This document shows, piece after piece, positions 54,991 through 64,000 of a stretch of DNA of 64,000 nucleotides. Source of the stretch: Stenopsyche tienmushanensis (taxonomy: Eukaryota; Arthropoda; Insecta; Trichoptera; Stenopsychidae); contig WACJ01000057.1 of NCBI GenBank assembly GCA_008973525.1, positions 186,001 through 250,000 of the forward strand. The letters are read 5' to 3'. Under the pieces are notes generated by a model that saw only the letters and a list, made by a program, of their open reading frames with translations, made no database searches and was not told the DNA's origin. A program made the translations under genes and the position numbers. How positions within the stretch are numbered: position 1 is the stretch's first letter; every line of letters begins with the position of its first letter.

Positions 54991-57196
54991 GTCTTTGACA
55001 TTGGCATACAAAAACTGATGTCATCTATTTCTTATTGCGGCTGCATTGCTTTCCGCCTGTGCAGAAGTTAGGGAATCGTCGGTGGGCCTCGGCTGCGGGA
55101 AGATGTTCTTTCCTCGCTCGGCATAACAGCGGCCCGAAATCAGAACGAACCCGCGTGCGTGCGCGTGGGAATTTTTCTCCTTTCTAAAAATTGATATTCT
55201 AATGATCTTATCCCAATATAACCACAAATGAAACCAACACATGATAAATGATTCAGTTTTATGCGACTCTAGATAGCGAACGACATTGTCATTTGAATTT
55301 ATTGCCATCGACGCTTGAAAGTGAATGATAATAAATTCACAATTGGGCTTTCCTTGTACAATGTTTTTTTTATGGATCTCAAAGTCATTCATATATCAGA
55401 GCAAATAAATAACTCCAAAATGTTTATTTAATATCTAAATCATTCTGCTGCTTAACATTTGTATGAAATTATAGAATACTGTAGGAAGTTTTTTATTTTG
55501 AATTCATATATTTGCTAAATGAACGATACGCGAGACCCTTAAGGACGACTCGCGAGTCGTTTTATTTATAACTTCTCGTATTTATCCACAAATTTGTATT
55601 GTTTTGACGTGGGACGTTATTCATTGATGAGCTTAAGGCTTTTATTTAAATTAAGTATTGATGAGTATGTGTTTTATTTTATATACGTTGCTTGGGGATG
55701 TGTTAACCCTTAAAGGAACACCCGGCGGTGCAATCATAATTAACTGGAAAACAATTACATCTACGCACGTCGATGATTAAAGCAAAGGCATCCAGTTTTC
55801 AAAGTACTAAATGAGATTCGTCGAGATCGCTTTGTTTCGGCGGGGTCCTTTTGTAATCCCGAATATCCTGTGAAGTGCTTATGGGATTCGGGAGCAAAGT
55901 AATTTTAACGAAGATATTGGGTCGGAATGCTAAGGAGCTTTGTCTCCGATGAAACGGCTAATATTACCATCTGTCTTCTCTTCGTATAATTGCTTTTAAA
56001 CGGGACCAACTTTTCTTACCTTTTTCAGGGCTTTATTCAATCGTTCGCCTTTTTTGCTGTAACTTCTCATCGGCCCGTTTAATTACAATGAAATAATTGA
56101 ATCGACGGCGATTGAAGTTACAGGGGAATTGAATGCATTTTTGTTTTGCTGCAGCAGCGGACAGGAGAAAATGCAGTGGCATTTTATTTTTATCGCTGAA
56201 CGTTTCAGAATAACGAGCTTAGTTAAAAGCTCGCTTATTCTCTGATAAGAGTAGCTTTCCGTGAGAGCTTCAAATTTTTTCCTTCACTGTGTGATTTGTA
56301 CGGTACGAAATACTAAAAGCAGAATATTTTCCACCATGAAACGTTTTAATACGTTTTTTAAATGAAAATTTCAACCGAGGAATATTTAATTAAATACATA
56401 ATCAAAGCTCGTTCTATAAACGAAGGTCTTTAGCGCCACAAATTTACTCGACTGAGTTATTAAAGCGTCATAACTTGCATTTTAGCGTATTCGTGGATAT
56501 TACGAATTTAGCAGCGTTTGGCAATGCTCCATTAGAGAGAAACATTTTTTTTTCAAGACATTTCGTAATGATATACGATTGTTTATATGAATTTTAATTT
56601 TTGACGACTTATAGCAAGTCAGAGAGGACATTTTCCGGTTCCATAAATTGCTTAGTTTATTGGGTCGTCCTTTCGTGTGTTTGTCAATTGCCTTAATTTT
56701 GTAGATAAAATACGGTCATGTTCAGCCAATTAACGGCATTATTGAAGTCCTAATCTAAATTAATTTTGCTTTCGAATCGCCAAACCAAATGTTACCAATT
56801 TAAAGCGTAATATAACGTCAAATACTTGCACTTTATGAATACGAGTTTATTGTCATCTGCAATGGCATATAATTTCGATTAACACATTCCCGTCGGATTA
56901 TGCATAGCAATATCTTTCGCCTGACGCAGAATCTAATTGCAATTATTGCGTTAGATCCTTTTTTAAAGCCAGTTAATTACATGACTAATAGCACGGGAGG
57001 CAGCCACTTAAATTTTTCTTCTTCTTTTTCGTCTTTTTATCCGATTTCGGATGTAGGGGATCTCCATATGAAATCTTACTTGGGAAAGATTTAATGTGGC
57101 GGTTTCCATACGTAGTGAAGTAAGGGTAGGATTATTTGGTAGGGCAATTATCATATATTTATATAAAAATCAATGTGTGTCCGATTCAAGTGGGCT
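54991..57196. other. Mostly unique DNA; two TTAA-type ends
   Basis: A 123-codon minus frame at 55021-55392 has no recognised motif. TTAACCCTTAAAGGAACACC at 55694 and TTAACACATTCCCGTCGG at 56879 look like left ends of TTAA MITEs (the latter like 29696-29929 reversed); no partners were found. Nothing else is called. Confidence 0.4.
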
Positions 57197-57262
57197 AAGG
57201 TAAAAAAAAACCTTTTGTCAACTATGTCGAGAGGCGATAATGGCATGCTCGGTTTGGTAAGA
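57197..57262 (-). repeat. Inverted copy of 31097-31162
   Basis: ccttttgtcaactatgtcga, gaggcgataatggcatgctc and ggtttggtaag are the reverse complement of the 31 kb copy. Confidence 0.6.
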
Positions 57263-57672
57263 TATGCCGCGAGTCGGTGACGCGGATCGACAGTCGCTTT
57301 TCGAGGTGAGGAAGAGCGCACGCATACGCATGGATCCTAACCTCTCAGCCCCACAGCAATACACCGCGAAGATCTACTACTGCCTTTCTTTCTAAGCGCG
57401 TGTGGCTAAGCAACCACATCCAACATATGCGTCTGACTAAATTAAATCTAAGTGAATTAAAATACATACACTTTATATCTTTAAGTGTGGCATTGTAACG
57501 CATGCCGGATATTCGCTAGTTATATATAAATGATAATTTAATTATTGTTGCAAATTCAATCACTCACCCTTGGGCGTTCATGCACGTTTTTATTAATCGC
57601 CTCAGTATTTACATTTTCAAATTCAGGAAAACAGTGTAAACCTGGATGGATTTTTTTTATTTCGTAGGTTAT

Positions 57673-58190
57673 AACGGTCAGTTTGTTTGATCTTGCGTAT
57701 TTGTCGGCCATTTTGTTCAGTCACAGTAAATTATTCCGACGGAGAGGTCGTCGCGTGCTCCCACCACTTCCCGTCGGTACGAAATCCACGCGGTCATCCG
57801 TTTTTTGACTTTGCAGAACAAAACAGCCACAAATGTCCATTGGAAGCTCGTGGAAGCTTATGGTAGTGATGTGATGAATCAACAATATATCACAAAGTGT
57901 GTTAGGTTGCCCATAAAAAAAGACCGTGCTGATAATCATGATGAGGCAAGGAGAGGCAGGAAGACCTTTAGTGATTTCTGACGAACTTGTGCAAAAATTA
58001 AAGAACAACATTTGCGAGGAGTTTCCTGGCATCTCGAAGTCTCCTTGGTGATATTGTGTTGGCTTAGTTACAAGAAGTTGCATGCGAGATGGGTGTCCAG
58101 AATGCTCACACCCCAGTCACTATACCCCAGAATCTAAAATAATCCAAAAAGAGATGGCGGTGGCATACAAAAGCTGGTGCCCCGACTACA
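57673..58190 (+). mobile_element. Mariner family M1, longest N-terminal copy
   Basis: The + strand leader tttgtcggccattttgttca is followed by the helix-turn-helix domain AVIRFLTLQNKTATNVHWKL, VEAYGSDVMNQQYITKCVR, a DNA-binding linker, then in another frame SYKKLHARWVSRMLTPQ and a tail with IQKLVPRLQKL. Frameshifts occur near 57900, 58000 and 58140, and the catalytic core is deleted. Outer ends are not preserved. Confidence 0.75.
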
Positions 58191-60117
58191 GAAACTTGAT
58201 CGAAGTATTACAACTTTCAAAACATTGCAATATTAAGTGCATATAATATTTTTTATAAGCAGCTTCAGCATAAAATTGTTATAAAAGTCGGCAACAACAT
58301 CATCATCGCGGTAGACTGCCATTTTGTTAACTTGTGACAAAACGAGAAGAAGAAAAAAACAGCACTGTAGGCATAATTATACAAATAATATCGTTGTTTC
58401 CCTTATTATAAAGACGTATTTGTGCATCTACCAATAATACAAGAAACATGCGCATAGACGTAACCCGACGGGAATGTGTTAATATGCCATTATTCAGCGA
58501 GTTCAATATGCACGCACTTCAATGCATTTCGCTGTTACATTTTTATGACCTGAGTGGGTTTTCACTTTTACTTGGTAACTCGCTGCTCATATTAACAAAT
58601 GTTATTTGAGATCTTAATTATCACCGAAGCATGTAGGCTCATATACAAAGTGATTCAATTTTATTTACATCTTGACATTTATTGTAGTATTTCAGTAATC
58701 ATTGATTAATGAAGTTGTATTTCAAAATTTTAGCTGAACAATGTTTTATCGATGTATTATATTGTTATAAAACTGACGGGGTTTTAAACAGAGTTATGGA
58801 TTTACAAACTGCCCGTATAATTTAATTATATCCCAAAAAAGCTCCTTTCTCTGCAGTAATTTCCACATAAAGCTATCTAGATTAGGTTTTAAAGCCTGAA
58901 TTATGTCGGTTATTATTCGGGAAATTTTATTTTCATATTCTATTGAGAGTCGTGTTTAGAGCAGCTCCTTGAAAAGTGCTTACTTATTATGATTTTACCT
59001 AGTTTTAAAATAAACATCATAACTCTGCAGATGCTCGGGAGCGAAAATAAGCTTTTCGGTGGAGCAATATTTGTTCTGTTCGTAAATAATGTACTTGTGG
59101 CTTATTTTTAAGCTGGGCTATTCCTGATTTTAACTCAAGTTCGACGCAGTCTAATTTCTAATTTATTCGCCATTGGGAAATTTCGAAGCAACCTTTGGCG
59201 GTGTCATTTTATGGGAGCGTTAAATTATGCCCAAGTTTGATGAATTATACAATATTAATCCTGAAGGTTCGTCCTTTTATGCTTAGTATGGCAGTTGAGT
59301 CGAAGCTTTAGTGATTAAGTTGTTCCCTATGCTTGAAAATTTGAGCCAAATTTATATTTTTCAACATTAAAAATAACATCTAATAATAATCAGCGTCTTC
59401 AGTGTGACATTTTTAAATTTGAGCGAAGATGAATTACTTCCATCTTATAATATTCACACGATTCATCCAGCGACCTTATTTAAAAGGAGCTTCCATCCTG
59501 ATCGTCAAATTTATTTCCATCACAACCTTATCATCAGAATCATCATTCAAAGCCATGCTCAGACGATGCAATAAATTCTATAAAATATTCAATTTGATCA
59601 TCGAATCTATTTTGCCAAGCAAATAGCGCACATTTTTGCTATGATTTATCTTCCGCATATTTTATCATGTTTGCTCGAAAAAATTAAGCTCTTTATAAAT
59701 AGGCTTTCAGCGCGAAATGTGCTTTAAAAAAGCAAATTTAAAGATGCTCGCGATTCGCAGGAAGTGACGAAAAAATGACGAATTGGCAAACGTTCGCGAT
59801 TGTGGATTTTTATGCGAATTTTCCACATTTTAGCAATATATATAATCCTCTCGTGGGGATATTTCCAGAATTAATATGCCGCTGTATGACGTAATCCCGC
59901 ATAGTTCCCGAAAGATATAGAAATTTCGCCACATGTGATCGACGACGTCATCCATTTGGAGCAAATTGTTCTTTTATTCCATGCAATAAAAGTCCAGATG
60001 CCCTTATGTAAATGCAGAAGCAGTTACGTCGTATAAAATGCCCTAATATTTCTATATTTATGAAAAAAATATAAAGACTAGATAAAAATATGTGTGACCA
60101 TTTGGTCACGTTTATGT
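58191..60117. other. AT-rich DNA; one TTAA-type end
   Basis: gtaacccgacgggaatgtg then TTAA at 58450-58486 is a solo right end of the MITE family at 29696-29929. A 65-codon + frame at 59429-59626 has no motif. No gene is supported. Confidence 0.45.
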
Positions 60118-60475
60118 ATGAATAATAAATGAACCTTAACACTGTTGATAGGATACAATATTCCTTCATGTCTTTGCGTAAACATGAACAATACGCATGT
60201 ATGTCTTATATTTTAGCAACAAAATGATGAATTATTTGATACAATAGCGTTTCAAATAGAATCACTTGTATCAATCACTTTGTACTGCGAAAATGTTTAG
60301 ACGTGTAGGGGTACCTTTACAGCACAACCTTGCAAATGATAATGAGACGCAAGACACTCGTCTCTGTCTTTGATTCACTAATGTCCGCACTCAATGTGCG
60401 AGAATGCACTTCCTGTATCACTCGATTCTGAGCGCATATATGCGCGATTACTCGTCAACGGGATAAATTAATGTT
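60118..60475 (+). repeat. Family B repeat copy
   Basis: aataaatgaaccttaacact, gttgataggatacaatattc, tttagacgtgtaggggtacc, cactcgtctctgtctttgat and an end gattactcgtcaacgggata, consistent with a degraded TTAA terminus. Confidence 0.55.
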
Positions 60476-62120
60476 GATACATTTGCACGGATAATCAGCG
60501 TATTAAGCATCCATAATATCATGTTTTTATATATGCAAGTCTTCATTGATGTCATTCAATGTAAAGGCTCTCAAGGATTCAACTATATTGATCATTAAAA
60601 TGGAATATTTTATGTATTAAAATATTGTTCAAATGTTCACAGGGTCAAACTAATTTATTGGACGACTACATACCACTCTATCAATGTGTTGATTTTAAGC
60701 ATTGCCTTGAACAAGCACTGAAGATACTTTTAGGATCCATTAAATAATACTAGTGCCAATAGCCGCCTAAGCTTAAGTACACAGAGTCCCTAAGTACAGG
60801 ATCACACCGCGTGATCCCTTAGCACATTGGTCCCCGATTTTCGCGTTAATCGCTAGAGCATTTCTATTTTAATTTAACCTATGCTGTAGCGGTCGGTTTT
60901 CCACATTACTTTTCATATGTCATATTAATGCAAAATTATACGCTGCGACCCATTCGAAAAGGATTAAGCGAGGATCGACCTTCAGCGCGACATAAAGGAT
61001 CAACCCCTCTCAGTCACTAGAGGGAGAGATTAGGGAGTGTATAGAGATTACAAATGCGTGATCACGTGGCTTCTTTCAGTTGCTGGATCGATATGCACAT
61101 ACGTACGTCATATATTATCCTGGACGATGATGTAAATATGCGAGCTTGATCGTTCCTGGTAGATCCATCTCTGGACCGGTTTTCTAGTCGGACTCATTGC
61201 TGTCACGGGACAAAATTGATTGTTCTACTTGAGACCTGAATGCATCCAGCGTCGTTTTCTATTTTGTTTCTTCGCACTTTGCTCCATTTGATTGCCATCG
61301 CAGTCTTGTGCATGGTGCATGACACAAATTTGCATCAGATAGCGAATACATTTATTCATAATGTGTTTTCTTTGAATGTATTCAATTGAACAATGAAGAA
61401 TGATCAAGAACTAGTTGGGTCAAGATTCAAAGATGATGATATCATACTCAGTTCCTTGGCAAATCACAACTCTGATGTTCTGAATATAAATCTCATTGTC
61501 GTTGTTGGAGCATATGCGTTTTTTAGGAGAAGTCATTTCTCGCTGGTAATTTATGAGGTATTTTCAAAGTGTGGGTCGTGCCCATATCAGCTCGGTTCAA
61601 TGCCGATCTATTGTGGAAGAAATGAAAATAAACTTGTTTGATTGTCAGTAAGTGAATTGCATTTTAATGATTTGCAGCTCGTCTGACTACTTTGAAAATG
61701 TCAGGCGTTTCCATGGCGCAAAACTAGTTTTAATAGCACACATTTCTCATTTTGCTTTCTCCTGCCGTTGATCTATTCTAATCAAGTCTTAGATAATTAT
61801 GAATTTATACGTTTAGTCGACATGAGTAATTAAAACATAATGAAGTTCGAAAGGCAAATTGATTATCGCCTATGGAGAATATTTGTGCAAAAACAACGCC
61901 AAGTGTTCATTCTGTTGTAACCATTGATACTAAAATGAGAATTAATCGGCCTACAATTTAGAGCAGCGAGTCACCAAGTGATAGCAAGAACCTGCCCTGA
62001 TCATAGTTTGGGATGTAGTATAAATCGATTGTTGATATTTGATATACTAATTAGTCTCAGTGAACTCAAAATAATTGGTTTGGTACGCGAAAGAAAGTTT
62101 GGTTGATTTTTGTGTTGATA
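60476..62120. other. Unassigned DNA
   Basis: An 82-codon + frame at 61393-61641 shows no known domain. No element ends were recognised. Confidence 0.4.
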
Positions 62121-62700
62121 TTCTAGGGTCATCTAGAACAGTGGTTCTTAAACAGGAGTCCGCGGACCCCTGGGGGTACGCGAAGTCATTTCCGGGGTCC
62201 GCGAAGTTATACAAAAAACAATTATCTGTAGTTGAACAAGATATTTTCGTGAATTTTTTTACATAAAATATTATAAGAAGATCTATTTTGACCAATAAAT
62301 GTTAGTTTATTTAAAAAATTAAGTCACAAGGGAGGGGATGAGGTCCAGCAAAAAAAAATTGTTCACAAGGGGGTCCGCGAGAAAAAATTGGCTCAAGAGG
62401 GGGTCCGCGAAAGAAATTTTGCTCAAGAGGGGGTCCGCGGACTACATGAGTTTAAGAAGCGCTGATCTAGAATGTAAGGTTACAAGGGCTTCTAAAGTCG
62501 GGGGACTTTTTTTGTTTTGTTTCGAAGTTGGTGTACCTGGCATATAAGGGGCATTGTTTGGTCCCGCGTGTTTGTCGGCCATTTTGTTCAGTTACAGTAA
62601 AGCATTCGCGCCATCTCTTTTTGGATTCTGGGGTGTAGTTACTAACCTTTGTCTCATCCCCCATCAAGATTGAGTCCAGAAAAGCTTCTCCCTCTTATGC
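62121..62700 (+). mobile_element. Mariner family M1, deleted and split by a hAT MITE
   Basis: The terminal repeat ctagggtcatctagaa is cut at 62138/62465 by the hAT element and resumes as tgtaaggttacaagggctt. Then follow the M1 leader tttggtcccgcgtgtttgtc and ggccattttgttcagttac. A deletion joins this to a core piece ccatctctttttggattctg (TPESK-type block, reverse) and caaccc-like ctcatcccccatcaagattg. No useful coding remains. Confidence 0.7.
62139..62464. mobile_element. hAT MITE nested in a mariner terminus
   Basis: Ends CAGTGGTTCTTAAACAGGAG and, reverse, CAGCGCTTCTTAAACTCATG are hAT-type. The 8-bp flanks atctagaa (62131-62138 and 62465-62472) are a perfect target duplication. Inside, 62322-62440 carries about four ~31-bp tandem units (tcaagagggggtccgcga core). 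An apparent 69-codon frame here is produced by the repeats. Confidence 0.85.
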
Positions 62701-63419
62701 AAAACAAGCAATTTTGATGCTGCTTCGGTATCAGCATTCTAGGCACTAGAATTTTTTAACATTTTTTTTATGCAAAAAGTTTTTAATATATAATATTGAT
62801 ATTTAGTCTGTTGACTGGACAATCTTTATTGAACATAGTATGAACATAATATTTTTGTTATTGAACGACCTTTTTTAAAGTTTGGCAAAGTATGGTAGTG
62901 GGAGTAAGAGGAGTCACGTATGTCGGTGCGCGGGCGATGACATTCTTCACCACGGAAGTCCTAAGTCCTAGATAAGTGATTTTCAGCAAAAAAAATAAAC
63001 ATATTTTTACTTAGTATAGTATTTTGTATAGTTTGACCTTTAATTAAAAAGAAATATTGGAAAATAATAAAATAGTGAGCAATCGAAAAAAAGTGTGTGT
63101 TTTCACTAACATTTTTTGTAGATTTTTGTTCATTAAATAAAAACGTTTGAATATTTTTAGATAATCATAGGTCAAACGATGAAGACGTTTATTGAACATC
63201 TTCCCGCCAAATTTCACAAAGAATGCTCATCTAGGGCGCGTGGGAGCACTTCCGTGAGCTTGAAAAAAGTAGTTTCGAGAAAAACGCGTTTAAAGTTTCT
63301 CCTCTTCTCAGCTTCGCGCAGCGTAGCTTCTTCTCATCGGCCTATAATTTTGCGAATTTAATTTATATCGACTTACTTAAATATTTATTCTTTCCGATAC
63401 ACGAAGAAAACATATTTTT
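62701..63419. other. AT-rich DNA, nothing recognised
   Basis: A 60-codon + frame at 63179-63361 lies in a slightly GC-richer patch and shows no motif. Confidence 0.4.
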
Positions 63420-63615
63420 ACTACCATAAACTTCCACGAGCTTTCGATGGATATTGGCGGCCGTATTGTTCTGCCAAGTCAAAAAACGGATGACCGAGGG
63501 GATCTCCTACTGACGGGAGGTGGCGAGAGTGCGAGACGATCTCTTTATGGGAAGAGTTTACTGTGACTGAACAAAATGGCCGACAAACACGCGGTACTAA
63601 ACAAAATAACCGTTA
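63420..63615 (-). mobile_element. Mariner family M1 N-terminal fragment
   Basis: ccataaacttccacgagctt, gatattggcggccgtattgt and aaaacggatgaccgag to aacaaaatggccgacaaaca match the leader-plus-HTH part of 53160-53370. No ends retained. Confidence 0.7.
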
Positions 63616-63757
63616 GGAATGTCCGTTATGCAGAACTTATTTGAATGTTTTCATCTAATAATGCTATAATCTCTACTCTATGTTCATCCTGTAAATTGTC
63701 CTGTTGAATCAATATTTCAGACATTATTGTTATCAGCTCAAATTCTACCATGCAATA

Positions 63758-63820
63758 TTAACCTTCTACTGTGCTAAAACACCCGCATGCCACCATGATA
63801 TGTATTTGGTACGCTTTATG
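63758..63820 (+). repeat. Family C repeat copy
   Basis: TTAACCTTCTACTGTGCTAA then catgatatgtatttggtacg, as at 23464. Confidence 0.5.
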
Positions 63821-63849
63821 AAATTCTGAAAAATTCTGAACCCTTTCAT

Positions 63850-64000
63850 ATTATATCTCATATCGATATTTTCATGTACTACATGTAAAAATGAATCCGC
63901 CGGAGCAGAATCGAAAACCGGGAAAACCGTTATTATTCCCGGAAAGAAAACCGTAACCGAACCGAACGATTCCAAACCTTTTTGTATTAAACAAAGCTTC
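63850..64000. repeat. ccg-rich repeat segment at window end, incomplete
   Basis: gaaaaccgggaaaaccgtta, gaaaaccgtaaccgaaccga resemble 27055-27135 and the left part of the hAT-like element at 50522 (cttcgaaccgg, aaccgttactgaaccggttc). Probably a related element continuing beyond the window. Confidence 0.4.

Noticed and set aside
55021..55392. 123-codon minus frame with a Ser/Ala/Asn-rich end
   Set aside because: No motif, no start or splice context, and surrounding DNA shows no exon-like composition apart from a short GC patch. Not enough to call.
57721..58083. 120-codon minus frame
   Set aside because: Antisense of the M1 mariner transposase on the + strand.
62338..62547. Repetitive 69-codon frame (RGSA repeats)
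   Set aside because: Produced by ~31-bp tandem units of the hAT MITE crossing into mariner DNA.

Overview
This window is nuclear DNA of an arthropod, most likely an insect. It is strongly AT-rich, with one GC-rich, CpG-rich island (about 39.9-42.3 kb). Coding exons have GT-AG junctions. One exon is recognisably the N-terminus of a PKA type I regulatory subunit. Most of the rest is a graveyard of class II transposons (mariner/Tc1, piggyBac, hAT, pogo) with a few non-LTR retroelement fragments. I saw no prokaryotic features, tRNA, rRNA or CRISPR. I cannot name the order or species.

Genes with good support are few. (1) 1840-3765 (+) is an unspliced CDS for a 641-residue FAM234/ITFG3-like single-pass membrane protein with FG-GAP-type Asp-rich motifs. 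(2) 9428-9592 (+) is a first coding exon of Pka-R1, holding the dimerisation/docking domain and ending in a phase-0 donor. (3) 14895-15038 (+) is a second first-exon-like ORF: an N-myristoylation-type start (MGNW), a basic Arg/Ser stretch and again a phase-0 donor. It fits an alternative Pka-R1 5' exon that would replace the docking domain by a lipid anchor. The cyclic-nucleotide-binding exons were not found. (4) 42169-40309 (-) is a two-exon gene (814-bp intron, junction phase agrees) for a 348-residue protein I do not recognise, starting in the CpG-rich island. Weaker candidates are a four-codon first exon (MATK) at 54373-54384 and GC-rich open patches at 39.47-39.62 and 39.83-39.95 kb.

Mobile DNA by region: 4-6 kb, a TA-flanked mariner derivative and a non-LTR reverse transcriptase remnant; 10-20 kb, mariner remnants of at least four kinds, an inverted-repeat element and a pogo/Tigger-like MITE; 17-36 kb, TTAA-flanked piggyBac-like MITEs, Tc1 and mariner remnants, and a TTAA-flanked 897-bp piggyBac derivative; 37 and 48 kb, two copies of a LINE-like 3' segment; 42.8 kb, a hAT transposase C-terminus; 49.6-50.1 kb, two identical 105-bp direct repeats; 50.5-63.6 kb, many copies of one internally deleted mariner family, including a mariner nested in a hAT-like element and a hAT MITE nested in a mariner, both with target-site duplications.

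The genes show no operon-like relation. If Pka-R1 continues past 64 kb on the + strand, the 348-residue gene would lie inside its intron on the opposite strand. All calls are by eye from sequence; no alignment or database search was run.
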